Counted from the first letter of the stretch, positions 1 to 8,683 are shown. The stretch: DNA of 64,000 nt from M269 sp964640795 (GCA_964640795.1 CAZXIN010000017.1:1-64000); one strand, 5' to 3'. The notes: generated by a model not told the origin, from the letters alone. Translations and numbers: made by a program.

Positions 1-51
1 AGCGGGTTTTGATCCCGCCATTCGTTGGTTCGAGTCCAGCTACCCCAGCCA
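1..51 (+). tRNA. tRNA-Gln(TTG), 3' part only
   Basis: The window opens inside a tRNA. The 5-bp anticodon stem GCGGG/CCCGC encloses the loop TTTTGAT, giving anticodon TTG (Gln, CAA codons). A T-arm with TTCGAGT in the loop follows, then the acceptor strand TACCCCA, the discriminator G and an encoded CCA end at 51. The 3' end matches the well-known E. coli tRNA-Gln ending. The acceptor 5' strand and D-arm lie outside the window. Confidence 0.9.
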
Positions 52-180
52 TCTTCTTTTTATAATTTCAGTACAAATATTTCATTCAACAAAACAATAC
101 GTCATGCCATTCGGTATAAGCTATTGCTGTGCTAGTATCTTTGTCCACTATCATTTCAAGATAAAGGTTATAAGAGCGAT

Positions 181-1293
181 ATGTCCAAAACCCCATCTTT
201 AGCATCGTTAAGCGTTAATGCCGGAGCACCTGAAGCAAAGAATGGGCAAGCGTTCAGGCATGGGCCGGAGTTTGCCAGTACTTTTCATTTGTCAGGCGAC
301 GTTGATACAGAAGCTTACCAATACGGGCGTTTTGGCCAACCAACGTGGACCGCTTTAGAAGAAGGGATTGCGCAACTAGAAGGTGGAGAGACCGTTGTAT
401 TCCCATCTGGAATGTCAGCTGCAGCTGCTATCTTGACCAGTTTAGTTGAGCCCAACGACACAGTTCTACTCCCTAGTGATGGTTATGCCCCTGTACGTTA
501 TTACACCGAACAATACCTTGTTAGATTTGGCATAAAACTTAAAACGATTGCAACGAAAGATATCGATGATTTCGACTTTACGGGTATTACTTTAGCATTG
601 TTGGAAACACCGAGTAACCCGATGCTAGATACCTTTGATATCAAAAAAGCCGCCGACAAAATCCATCGTCAAGGTGGTTTACTAGCGATAGACAATACAA
701 CACTCACCGTTTTGGGCCAGCAGCCTCTCACCCTCGGTGCCGATATTTCAATGAGCGCGGATACTAAGGCTTTCAATGGTCATAGTGATGTTATTTTTGG
801 CCACGTATCGAGTCATAACCAAGAGGTAATTGATAAAGTAAGGGATTGGCGTAAATTTTCCGGCAACATTCCTGGTCCAATGGAAACCTGGTTAGTTCAT
901 CGCAGTCTATCAACGCTAGATGTACGACTTGAGCGTATGTGCAACAACGCGGCGCAACTCGCCGAAAAATTGCAAACTCATCCCAAAGTAACATCAATCC
1001 GTTATCCCGGTTTAGAATCTGACCCTTCGCATCCTATTGCCAAAAAACAACAACAACACTTCGGATTTGTAATCAGCTTTGAACTTGAAAACAAAGAAGC
1101 AGCAGACCAATTCCTAGCAGCATGTAAGCTCGTCTATGTATCAACAAGCTTTGGTGGTGTTCATAGTATGGCTGAGAGAAGAGCGAGATGGGGTACCGAT
1201 GATATTCCCGAAGGTGTTATACGATTCAGCGCAGGTTGTGAAAGAGCCGAAGATCTCATTCACGATGTGATAACAGCATTGGATAAATTATAA
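181..1293 (+). CDS. Cys/Met metabolism PLP-dependent enzyme (cystathionine gamma-lyase/beta-lyase type)
   Basis: A 370-residue fold-type I PLP enzyme of the trans-sulfuration family, cleaving or forming C-S bonds in cystathionine-like substrates in the cytoplasm. Visible motifs are YGRFGQPTW (residues 48-56; Tyr and Arg contact the cofactor phosphate of the partner subunit), PSGMSA (75-80), LLETPSNP (140-147), AIDNT with Asp171 for the pyridine nitrogen, and the Schiff-base Lys196 in SADTKAFNGHSD. The length is slightly below the usual 380-400. It stands alone after the tRNA, with an AAGG-like site before the ATG. Beta-lyase, gamma-lyase and gamma-synthase activities cannot be separated from sequence alone. 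Confidence 0.85.
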   Translation: MSKTPSLASLSVNAGAPEAKNGQAFRHGPEFASTFHLSGDVDTEAYQYGRFGQPTWTALEEGIAQLEGGETVVFPSGMSAAAAILTSLVEPNDTVLLPSDGYAPVRYYTEQYLVRFGIKLKTIATKDIDDFDFTGITLALLETPSNPMLDTFDIKKAADKIHRQGGLLAIDNTTLTVLGQQPLTLGADISMSADTKAFNGHSDVIFGHVSSHNQEVIDKVRDWRKFSGNIPGPMETWLVHRSLSTLDVRLERMCNNAAQLAEKLQTHPKVTSIRYPGLESDPSHPIAKKQQQHFGFVISFELENKEAADQFLAACKLVYVSTSFGGVHSMAERRARWGTDDIPEGVIRFSAGCERAEDLIHDVITALDKL

Positions 1294-1385
1294 TCACACA
1301 AGTTAGCACTAAAAAAATAAATACAGATAAATTAGCACTTACCTATTATTAAACGGGAATCAAAGCTTATTTACGTTTTAAATAC

Positions 1386-1422
1386 GCCAGCTGTATCTTT
1401 ACCTTGCATAGGTTAAGCTGGC
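1386..1422 (+). terminator. Hairpin downstream of the Cys/Met enzyme gene
   Basis: GCCAGCT (1386-1392) pairs perfectly with AGCTGGC (1416-1422) across a 23-nt loop and is followed by ACGTTTTAAT. It sits between two same-strand genes. The stem is short and the T-run weak, so it is only a possible terminator. Confidence 0.3.
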
Positions 1423-1472
1423 ACGTTTTAATAGTTCTCCACAAAAAATAATAACACATCCGAGTAGTTATC

Positions 1473-2903
1473 TTGATACAAGAACTTGTTCAAACCGTTA
1501 ATGATGTTTTATGGGGCAGAGGCCAGTTGCTCATTTTTATGCTGACTGGTGCTGGTATATGGTTTAGTTGGAAATTGAACTTTATTCAGTTTCGGTACTT
1601 TACTCATATGTTTAGTTTATTAAGTGGGAGCACTGGAAGTAACAAATCAGGCATCAGCTCTTTTCAGGCGCTTTGCACCAGCCTTTCCGCGCGAGTCGGT
1701 ATTGGTAATTTAACAGGTGTTGCCGTTGCTATATCATTAGGTGGCTCAGGTGCCATATTCTGGATGTGGGTGATAGCACTGCTAGGTATGGCTACAGGCT
1801 TTGCGGAAAGTGCTCTGGGTCAGCTCTACAAAGTCAAAGATGTTAACGGTGAGTACCGTGGTGGTCCTGCATATTATATACAGCAAGGGCTAAACAAACG
1901 TTGGTTAGCCATTGTATTCTCTGTCAGCATTTTTATTGGTTACGGCTTTATTTTTAGCGCGGCGCAAACCAACTCAATTACCGATGCACTTGAGCACGCT
2001 TATAATTTTGATCGGTTCTACACCGGCCTTGTCATCATGTTACTTGCTGGTGTTATTGTAGTTGGTGGCATGAAAAGTATCGCCAAATTTTCGGGCATTG
2101 TTATCCCATTTATGGGCATGGGCTATGTCATCGTTACTTTAATTATTACAGTACTCAACATTGATATGGTGCCCACCATGTTAATGGACATTGTATCATC
2201 AGCATTTGGCCTTAACGAAGCAGCCGGTGGCGTTATGGGTACCGCTATAAAAATTGGTATGCAACGCGGATTATTCTCGAATGAAGCAGGTTCAGGTAGC
2301 GTTCCTCAGGCAGCTGCTGCTGCAGTGCCCTACCCGCCACACCCTGCATCACAAGGTTTTATCCAAATGCTAGGTGTATTTTTCGATACCATGATTCTCT
2401 GTACTTGTACCGCTTTTATTATTCTTCTAGCTGGCGGTTCAGCAGGCGAATTGGAAGGCATACGTATGACCCAAATGGCTATGGAGCATCATATAGGAGC
2501 TGGCGGAAGCGACTTCGTTGCTGCTGTTATCACCTTATTTGCTTTCACATCCGTTGTGGCTAATTATGCTTATGGTGAGAGTAACCTGCATATGTTCAAA
2601 CTTGACAATAAAATAGGCAGAACATTCTTCACAACAGCCTATCTATTAATGATTGTTTGGGGCTCAACCGCAGAACTAACAGAAGTATTAGCGCTTGCCG
2701 ATATGGCTTTAGGTACGATGACAGTTATCAATGTCTTCGCTATTTTGCTGATGACAGCAACAATAACTGCCATTGCTAAGGATTACTTTACACAGCAAAA
2801 AGAAGGGAAAATCCCAGAATACCGCAGAGGCTCAGTCGAGATCCAAGGAGATACAGAACAAGGCATTTGGCCGAATGCAGCCACAGAAAAAGAAAAGCAG
2901 TAG
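1473..2903 (+). CDS. AGCS family sodium:alanine/glycine symporter
   Basis: A 476-residue polytopic inner-membrane protein of the alanine-or-glycine:cation symporter family, taking up small amino acids with Na+. It shows the N-terminal VNDVLWG and FQALCTSLSARVGIGNLTGVA segment, then ALGQLYKVKDVNGEYRGGPAYY, and the QRGLFSNEAGSGS motif near residue 270, all typical of the family. Around ten hydrophobic segments are visible and the length is normal. Translation probably begins at TTG because no ATG precedes the conserved N-terminus. A strong bidirectional terminator follows the stop directly. The exact amino acid transported is not shown by sequence. Confidence 0.9.
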   Translation: MIQELVQTVNDVLWGRGQLLIFMLTGAGIWFSWKLNFIQFRYFTHMFSLLSGSTGSNKSGISSFQALCTSLSARVGIGNLTGVAVAISLGGSGAIFWMWVIALLGMATGFAESALGQLYKVKDVNGEYRGGPAYYIQQGLNKRWLAIVFSVSIFIGYGFIFSAAQTNSITDALEHAYNFDRFYTGLVIMLLAGVIVVGGMKSIAKFSGIVIPFMGMGYVIVTLIITVLNIDMVPTMLMDIVSSAFGLNEAAGGVMGTAIKIGMQRGLFSNEAGSGSVPQAAAAAVPYPPHPASQGFIQMLGVFFDTMILCTCTAFIILLAGGSAGELEGIRMTQMAMEHHIGAGGSDFVAAVITLFAFTSVVANYAYGESNLHMFKLDNKIGRTFFTTAYLLMIVWGSTAELTEVLALADMALGTMTVINVFAILLMTATITAIAKDYFTQQKEGKIPEYRRGSVEIQGDTEQGIWPNAATEKEKQ

Positions 2904-2907
2904 ATCC

Positions 2908-2949
2908 AAAAAGGCCGGAGTCAATGAGTCAAATGACTCCGGCCTTTTT
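2908..2949. terminator. Bidirectional rho-independent terminator
   Basis: AAAAAGGCCGGAGTCA (2908-2923) and TGACTCCGGCCTTTTT (2934-2949) form a perfect 16-bp stem with a 10-nt loop, GC-rich in the middle and A/T-tailed on both sides. It lies between the converging symporter and desaturase genes and can serve both. On the minus strand it overlaps the last codons of the desaturase gene. Confidence 0.92.
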
Positions 2950-3742
2950 CAGTTTGTATAAACTGCCATGCTTTAGCATAGCGGAAGAAAGGTATATGCG
3001 GATGCAGGTGATGTACAACGTGATAGTTATGTCCTAAAAGAATAACATTCATCCAAGACTTGTTAATAAGGGTAGTATTAGTCGTAACAAAAGGATCATT
3101 ATCGTCGGTCGCTCTATGTGGAGCATGTGGGAGATAAGCAAATGTCCAAGACAAAAACAGATTAGCTATCCGAGAAGGTATCACCATATAAAATAAGAAA
3201 GGTTCCCACCATCCTCCCAAATGAATAAGCGCAATAAAGAAGATAGTACTTATCGTAGCAATCAGAGACAACAGCGCAGCTGCTCTGGTTTTAAATGCTA
3301 GATTGCGAATATAAAAGTGAAAGTAATACATATCCATTAATAGCCATTTGACAAGCTTAACCAATAAAGGCCCACGGCTTAGCCAAAGATCTGGATCCAC
3401 TCTTTCTGACTGGTTAGTATTTTGATGGTGGCAAAAATGAACAGCTCGATATAGCAAGAAACCCAGAGTCGGTGTCAACAGCAACATCGCTAAGTGCCCT
3501 AACAAATCATTTAACCAAACCTTAGAACTCAATAAATAATGCGACGCTTCATGCACGACAGAATAAGCAAGGTAGGCAGCTAGACTATTGAATAACACGC
3601 ATACCCAAACAGCCACTCCCCCTCTAACCCCGACATAGGATGACCCTATAAATAGCCCCCATGAAAGTATGAGTAAACCTAAAGTCAGTGGCGTGATGAA
3701 ACCCAAGGGAGCTTCATCACAATGCTCATGTTTGATTAGCAC
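2921..3742 (-). CDS. Membrane fatty acid desaturase/hydroxylase family protein
   Basis: A 273-residue integral membrane di-iron enzyme of the fatty acid desaturase/carotene hydroxylase superfamily. The three histidine boxes are visible: HEASH in the first third, HFCHH in the middle, and HNYHVVHH near the C-terminus. Four or more hydrophobic segments separate them as in desaturases. The likely role is oxygen-dependent desaturation or hydroxylation of a lipid in the inner membrane; the substrate is not evident. The last eight codons and the stop lie inside the bidirectional terminator hairpin, so the C-terminal tail KGRSHLTH is encoded by hairpin DNA. The start has no convincing ribosome site. 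Confidence 0.82.
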   Translation of the reverse strand: MLIKHEHCDEAPLGFITPLTLGLLILSWGLFIGSSYVGVRGGVAVWVCVLFNSLAAYLAYSVVHEASHYLLSSKVWLNDLLGHLAMLLLTPTLGFLLYRAVHFCHHQNTNQSERVDPDLWLSRGPLLVKLVKWLLMDMYYFHFYIRNLAFKTRAAALLSLIATISTIFFIALIHLGGWWEPFLFYMVIPSRIANLFLSWTFAYLPHAPHRATDDNDPFVTTNTTLINKSWMNVILLGHNYHVVHHLHPHIPFFRYAKAWQFIQTEKGRSHLTH

Positions 3743-3801
3743 AATTCAACGCCACTTTACTCTGCTTCCAGAAACTCCACAGTATTTCATTACGTTAGAG
3801 T

Positions 3802-4416
3802 TTATTTATAGCCTAGCTTATTACGCATTACCAACAAGCCAAATATTCCACCTAACATCAATACGATAGCTGATGGCTCTGGCACCGACGGTTGGCTTAC
3901 AGATGCTGTAAACGATGCAAATACTCGATTGGCTGTTAATGCCAGATTGTCTGTTGTTCGAATATTCGTTGTTGAGCCAGCACTGGCACCGAGACCATTA
4001 GAGTTCCCTACCACAGCACTATTCAAGAGAAGTCCAGGAAATATATTAATGGGAATTAATATTTGGCAACTAACTACACTTGAACACCCAAAAATGAGCG
4101 ATGGGTTAAGATCAAAAGGATTACCGGCTGCGCTATTAAAAACTTGATCAACTATAGCTGCAGCAGCACTAAAACCGGCGGTTTGGCTTTGAAAAGTAAA
4201 ACTGCTACGACTACAAATACCACCAAAAACCCCGGCACAATCAGTATCCAAAAAACGGACATCAAAAAAACTGCCGTCAACATTGACATTGTTAGCACCG
4301 ATCAATTGACCATCGTCGGTAATAAGAATAGGCGTTGCCTGCGCTTTTGACACCGTCAAACATAGCGCTAAACTGATTAATATAAGAGATAAAACAGTGG
4401 ACTTAAATACTTTCAT
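3802..4416 (-). CDS. PEP-CTERM sorting domain-containing secreted protein
   Basis: A 204-residue secreted protein. It begins with a Sec signal peptide (about residues 1-27, hydrophobic core LSLILISLALCL, AQA before the cleavage point) and ends with a PEP-CTERM anchor: VPEP at 178-181, a hydrophobic helix (about 183-197) and a basic tail RNKLGYK. This signal is known to be processed by exosortase in exopolysaccharide-producing Gram-negatives. The body has four cysteines in the 60-117 region and many Asn, Ser and Thr residues, with no recognisable enzyme domain. No exosortase or EPS gene is in the window. It lies downstream of and parallel to the LuxR-type regulator, separated by 160 bases. Confidence 0.85.
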   Translation of the reverse strand: MKVFKSTVLSLILISLALCLTVSKAQATPILITDDGQLIGANNVNVDGSFFDVRFLDTDCAGVFGGICSRSSFTFQSQTAGFSAAAAIVDQVFNSAAGNPFDLNPSLIFGCSSVVSCQILIPINIFPGLLLNSAVVGNSNGLGASAGSTTNIRTTDNLALTANRVFASFTASVSQPSVPEPSAIVLMLGGIFGLLVMRNKLGYK

Positions 4417-4495
4417 ATTGGCTTCCCTAGTAACTAACGTACTTGTTTATAATTTTCCAGTGCCTAGGCTACGAGATATGTTTGATTGACGACAA

Positions 4496-4509
4496 TCCCC
4501 AATTGGGGA
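4496..4509. promoter_or_regulatory. 14-bp perfect palindrome, candidate operator
   Basis: TCCCCAATTGGGGA is a perfect dyad, 80 bases upstream of the PEP-CTERM gene start on the minus strand and 67 bases downstream of the LuxR-type regulator stop. The placement suits an operator for the PEP-CTERM gene. The cognate factor is unknown. Confidence 0.4.
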
Positions 4510-4576
4510 CACCGGCATCCAAAATAAGCAATATTTTTAATATCATTGTTGAATATCAATAGTTTGGGCAATATAC

Positions 4577-6373
4577 CTACCTTTCAAATCGCCCAAGCAC
4601 CCTATCTTGCTTGATTTCATCAGGCATTTGTCCAGCACAAAATTCTAGTATCCAAGGCCACTCACTAAACAACAAGTATTGTCCTAATTCGTCAAATAGA
4701 GTGAGCTGTGCATCAGGGATTAGTGCCGCTAGCTTTTTAGTAGCATCAGGTGAACTCAAGTTATCTTTAGCTCCCTGAAGAATGCTTACAGAGCATTGAA
4801 TAGAGGATAAATCGAAGTCCCAACCATGCGTATTAAGATAATTCTCCTGCACCAAGCCTTGAGTGCCTAATGCAGATCGTTCTCCTAACATAACAGGTAT
4901 TCGATTTTGCAATAGCGGGCTGCTTAAGACATCGATATCCGATGGGCAGTATGACTTAGCGATATGCCTATCTAGATATTTCTTAGGGTTCTGCATAACG
5001 CTGCGCATTAAAAAAGGAATGACAACTTCGAGCAGCTTAGGCGCCCTTTTACCAATAACATTCGCAATAATGTAAAACAAATCCATGACACGCCAATTCC
5101 CAGGCTCAAAATTAGGGTAGTAAGGCGCACAAAGTATCACTTGTTCGATATATTCTGGTTTTCCTGCAGCAAAAGCGAGTGCCGAACACGAGCCAAAAGC
5201 CTGAGATAAAAGAGTCACTTGTTCAACACCTAGATGCCTGCACAAGGCAACAAGATCGTCATTCCATTCACTCAGTGTTTTAAGAGATTTGAAACTACTG
5301 AGAAATGTGCCAGGCCTACAGGGAGTAATAATGCGTAAATTTAGGTCTCCGAGAAAGTGAGCATAAGTCGATGGGCTCCCCAATAAATCAATTGCAACAC
5401 CTGTCAAAGCATCAAAATGAAAGACAACTTTTCCGTCTTCAGGCCCTAAAGAAAAATATTCTAATTGACGCCCATCTTCCAATGTCAGTATACGTCTAAT
5501 TTTATTTTGAAAGTCAGCGACGTTTTCTTTCATCTCTATCAAAGACAACGGGTTAGTATCAATCAAGCTAATCAAAGATGCTTGATCACTCGTATTAGTT
5601 TTGAGAAAAATACGTTTTAAATATGTACGAGCAGATTCATAAGTCAGTCCTCTCTCACTCGCCGCTAATTTAAGATTCCTAAATTGATAAAAAGTCTTCA
5701 AAAGGCTACTTTCGGACTGTGTTAGGTAGTATTGGCGTTTCACATAGTTAATAACATCATCTGATTTGCTGGGAGAATAGAGCACTAGCGTGCCAATATT
5801 CTTTGGCAGTTTCATATGTTTAATATGCTTAGCAGGAATAATAGCCATACCACTTTTAGATACATCATCGTTAACGACTAACGATAAGAGTCCTGTATCA
5901 GAAGCTTTAACATCGTTTTTGGAGCTCACCGAAGTTTCTAAGTGCTTTATTTTCTCTCGTAGTTGTTTGAGTGGCTGCTGACTCAAATTATGCTCATTAG
6001 CGAAAGTGTTGGCGTAAGCTAAATTGTCCGAGTGATCGTATAGCATCACACCAAGAGACAAACTGTCTAATACACCAGCGAGCGTTTCATTTTGTTCTTG
6101 TAAATTAACAATGCACTCACTGAGTTGAAAAGCCCTCTCAAAGTGCTTGGATAGCCCTACTAAATATTCTGTGTCTGTAGACTCAGCGCTTTTTTTATAT
6201 TCAATATGCTCTATCAACTCAGAAACCATTTCCGGCCAAAGAGAATTGTCCACAACAGCCTCATAAAGCATATGAATGAGCTTGTCTTGTTCAACAGCTT
6301 GAGTCGTAGCAGATGGAGTAGAATTGTTCACTAAGGTGCTCGAATTAGATTCAATCCATTTCATTTGTAGCAC
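4577..6373 (-). CDS. LuxR-type HTH regulator fused to a catalytically degenerate alpha/beta-hydrolase domain
   Basis: A 598-residue fusion. Residues about 75-200 resemble the PAS-like sensor region of large LuxR regulators (VLDSLSLGVMLYDHSDNLAYANTFA). Residues about 213-272 form a LuxR-type HTH (LTQSESSLLKTF, then YESARTYLKRIFLKTNTSDQASLI). Residues about 296-585 are an alpha/beta-hydrolase fold. At the nucleophile elbow the expected G-x-S-x-G reads S-Q-A-F-G, so the catalytic Ser is Ala392. The acid remains as Asp537 in GAKD, and the catalytic His position appears to be Gln565 in ELGQYLLF. The hydrolase part is therefore inferred to bind a ligand rather than cleave it. The next gene downstream encodes the PEP-CTERM protein. 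Confidence 0.78.
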   Translation of the reverse strand: MLQMKWIESNSSTLVNNSTPSATTQAVEQDKLIHMLYEAVVDNSLWPEMVSELIEHIEYKKSAESTDTEYLVGLSKHFERAFQLSECIVNLQEQNETLAGVLDSLSLGVMLYDHSDNLAYANTFANEHNLSQQPLKQLREKIKHLETSVSSKNDVKASDTGLLSLVVNDDVSKSGMAIIPAKHIKHMKLPKNIGTLVLYSPSKSDDVINYVKRQYYLTQSESSLLKTFYQFRNLKLAASERGLTYESARTYLKRIFLKTNTSDQASLISLIDTNPLSLIEMKENVADFQNKIRRILTLEDGRQLEYFSLGPEDGKVVFHFDALTGVAIDLLGSPSTYAHFLGDLNLRIITPCRPGTFLSSFKSLKTLSEWNDDLVALCRHLGVEQVTLLSQAFGSCSALAFAAGKPEYIEQVILCAPYYPNFEPGNWRVMDLFYIIANVIGKRAPKLLEVVIPFLMRSVMQNPKKYLDRHIAKSYCPSDIDVLSSPLLQNRIPVMLGERSALGTQGLVQENYLNTHGWDFDLSSIQCSVSILQGAKDNLSSPDATKKLAALIPDAQLTLFDELGQYLLFSEWPWILEFCAGQMPDEIKQDRVLGRFER

Positions 6374-6520
6374 TTTTCAAATGAAACCTCTACGAGGGAA
6401 TTAAGCGGTAAGTCATAGCAATACCGTTAATTACCCATTCAAACGTGCTTTTTCATGCAAACTTTAACAATATAAAAGTTGGCTTACTTTGTAATCTAAA
6501 TCCTGTTATAACGTTCTGTT

Positions 6521-6534
6521 AGTTATCGATAACT
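6521..6534. promoter_or_regulatory. 14-bp perfect palindrome at the start of the YyaL-like gene
   Basis: AGTTATCGATAACT is a perfect dyad ending four bases before the first possible ATG (6539) of the following gene. It occupies the place where a ribosome site or operator would be. No factor can be named. Confidence 0.3.
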
Positions 6535-6538
6535 CCCA

Positions 6539-8362
6539 ATGAGTATTTGGATCATGAAGCAGCTATTTATTGCTTTTATTTTATCAATGCTAACCTCTAC
6601 CCTCTATGCTGCAGAGGAAAAAATACAATGGCGTGAATGGAACGAGGCTTCGTTTAATGAAGCCAAAGAGAAGAACAAACCTATACTCATTAATGTCGGC
6701 CACGAAGGCTGTGGCGCATGCCGCTGGATGAAAGGCAATACATTTGCTGAGGAAGATATTGTTTCAACCATCAACGAAAACTTTGTTGCCATTCAGGTCG
6801 ACAGTATTATTCGACCTGACATAGGTGAAAGGTACTCCGATTGGGCATGGCCCGCCATCGCATTTAACACCCCTGCAGGAGATCAAGTCCTTGCTTTAAG
6901 GGGGACACGTCGACCTGAGACTTTTCGCGATATACTCGCGGGTATTATTGAGGGGCATGCAAATGGTACACTCGAACCAGACAATTTAGCTCCCTACTCT
7001 GCCCCCGAACAACCTCGAACATCACCGCTTTCGGAAATCAGAGAACAAGTGCGTGAACAAATTGAGTGGAGTTACGACGATGATATTGGTGCTTGGGGTA
7101 ACAGCAAAGTCATAGAAGGCTCGGCTCGCACACTTCAGTTTGCTTGGCGAGCACACTGGCAAGGCGATAAAAAAGCACAAGAACGCTTCGAACAAACAGC
7201 CCGTGGTTACTTAAAGCAATTAGACTCCGAGTGGGGAGGAATTTACTATAGTTCGGTCAAGCGCTGGGGTAATGTGGTAGGCGAAAAGCGATTGGAAAGC
7301 CAAGCTGCCGCACTTGATATATTTGCAGAAGCTTACATGCTTACGGGTGATAAAAAGTTTGTTGATGGCCTGAACAATATTCACAGATACTTGCGTGACT
7401 ATATGTTATCAGAAGAAGGATTATTTTTTGCGAGCCACCAACCGAACATTCCAGGACTCCCTTCAGATATCTCAATACGGGAGTACTATCGCTTAAATGA
7501 TAAGCAAAGGCGCCAATACGGCTTACCAACAATCGATAAAAGCATTTTTACGGATCTGAATGCTCGTACCATTATCGGCTTGCTCAATGCCTACGAAAGT
7601 ACAAAAGATGCCTCTTTTCTAGAAACGGCTAAAACTGCAACGTCTGCATTACTAAACTCACGTAAAAGAGGCAGCATATTTATCCAATTTGAACCGACTA
7701 AAGAGTTTGAGTTTGAAACGCGCCTTCATGTCGTGCAGAACGACCAAGCTGTTCTATTGCGCCCACACGCTTACCTTGGCTTAATGTTTTTGGAATGGCA
7801 CCGAGTAACGGCTGATGATCGATGGCTTGCTCAAGCACAAGGTATTTCACATGTGTTACTCACTCAGCTGCAAGATCCAGAATTAGGTGGATTTTATGGC
7901 AGTAAAGATTTCGTAAAACCAAGAAAGCCTCTTGAAGACAATGCTGTTGCTGCTAGATTTTTATACAATTACGGTGTCATTACGAAACAAAACGAGTTAA
8001 AGGTGGCTTCTGAAAAAGCCATTAGAGCCAGTGCAGCCCCCCAAATTGTCCGTCGAGAAGGCAGAATTACAGGGAATCTAGCGTTAGCAACTGAACTACT
8101 CACTTCTGGGTATGTCGAATTCTCAATTGTAGGCAGTGCCAAAGATGATGCAGCTAACGCTTTATTTAATGCTAGCAAGTCTGTTTATGAGCCACGCGGT
8201 TTAGTGCATTACGAACAACCAGGTAGATACCCTAAAGGTGATAGGCCGGCTTTATATATATGTAATGAAACAGCCTGCTCTGTTCCAATCTATGACGCTA
8301 AAGATATTCCAGAACAAGCACAAAAATTTACAGCAGTTTTAATAAAAAATCAGAAATCTTAA
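6539..8362 (+). CDS. Periplasmic thioredoxin-domain protein, YyaL/DUF255-like
   Basis: A 607-residue exported protein with an N-terminal hydrophobic signal (LFIAFILSMLTSTLYA), a thioredoxin-like domain (about 28-150) carrying a CGAC redox pair in GHEGCGACRWM, and a long helical region of six-hairpin-glycosidase appearance (about 180-560). That order matches the widespread YyaL/SPATA20 family, although most family members are cytosolic. A role in periplasmic disulfide or sugar-linked chemistry is possible; none is proven. Two in-frame starts exist, ATG 6539 and ATG 6554; the second gives the cleaner signal peptide MKQLFIAF and follows GGATC. The DUF4156-like gene follows 12 bases downstream. 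Confidence 0.75.
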   Translation: MSIWIMKQLFIAFILSMLTSTLYAAEEKIQWREWNEASFNEAKEKNKPILINVGHEGCGACRWMKGNTFAEEDIVSTINENFVAIQVDSIIRPDIGERYSDWAWPAIAFNTPAGDQVLALRGTRRPETFRDILAGIIEGHANGTLEPDNLAPYSAPEQPRTSPLSEIREQVREQIEWSYDDDIGAWGNSKVIEGSARTLQFAWRAHWQGDKKAQERFEQTARGYLKQLDSEWGGIYYSSVKRWGNVVGEKRLESQAAALDIFAEAYMLTGDKKFVDGLNNIHRYLRDYMLSEEGLFFASHQPNIPGLPSDISIREYYRLNDKQRRQYGLPTIDKSIFTDLNARTIIGLLNAYESTKDASFLETAKTATSALLNSRKRGSIFIQFEPTKEFEFETRLHVVQNDQAVLLRPHAYLGLMFLEWHRVTADDRWLAQAQGISHVLLTQLQDPELGGFYGSKDFVKPRKPLEDNAVAARFLYNYGVITKQNELKVASEKAIRASAAPQIVRREGRITGNLALATELLTSGYVEFSIVGSAKDDAANALFNASKSVYEPRGLVHYEQPGRYPKGDRPALYICNETACSVPIYDAKDIPEQAQKFTAVLIKNQKS

Positions 8363-8374
8363 AAAGGTAAAATA

Positions 8375-8683
8375 ATGAAAGCAACAGTTGCCATTGCAAT
8401 TGCATTATTGAGTACAAGCTGTACTTACGTTAAAACAGACCCAACAGCAGAAAACATCGTGTTAGCTAACAAAAGTCGCGTGCAAAACTGCAAGCGCATT
8501 GGTACAGCTAATACACGTGTTAAAGCAGATATTGTCGGTATCAATAGAAAGCCACAGAAAGTCGCCTCAGAATTACTTGCGCTTGCAAGAAATGAAGCGG
8601 CAAATATCGGCGGAAATACCTTAGTCGCAGACTCTGAGATAGCGGCAGGAAAACAGCGATTTATTGTTTATCAGTGCCCTTAG
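8375..8683 (+). CDS. DUF4156-like small lipoprotein
   Basis: A 102-residue protein with a short signal sequence ending at ALLSTSC, so it may be lipidated on Cys16; the lipobox is imperfect at -3. The rest (NCKRIGTANTRVKADIVGINRKPQKVASELLALARNEAANIGGNTLVADSEIAAGKQRFIVYQCP in summary terms: a Cys near residue 40, an AANIGGNTLV segment and a terminal Cys) resembles the DUF4156 family of outer-membrane lipoproteins of unknown function. It probably shares a transcript with the YyaL-like gene. Its last 23 bases overlap the convergent DUF1028 gene. Confidence 0.7.
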   Translation: MKATVAIAIALLSTSCTYVKTDPTAENIVLANKSRVQNCKRIGTANTRVKADIVGINRKPQKVASELLALARNEAANIGGNTLVADSEIAAGKQRFIVYQCP

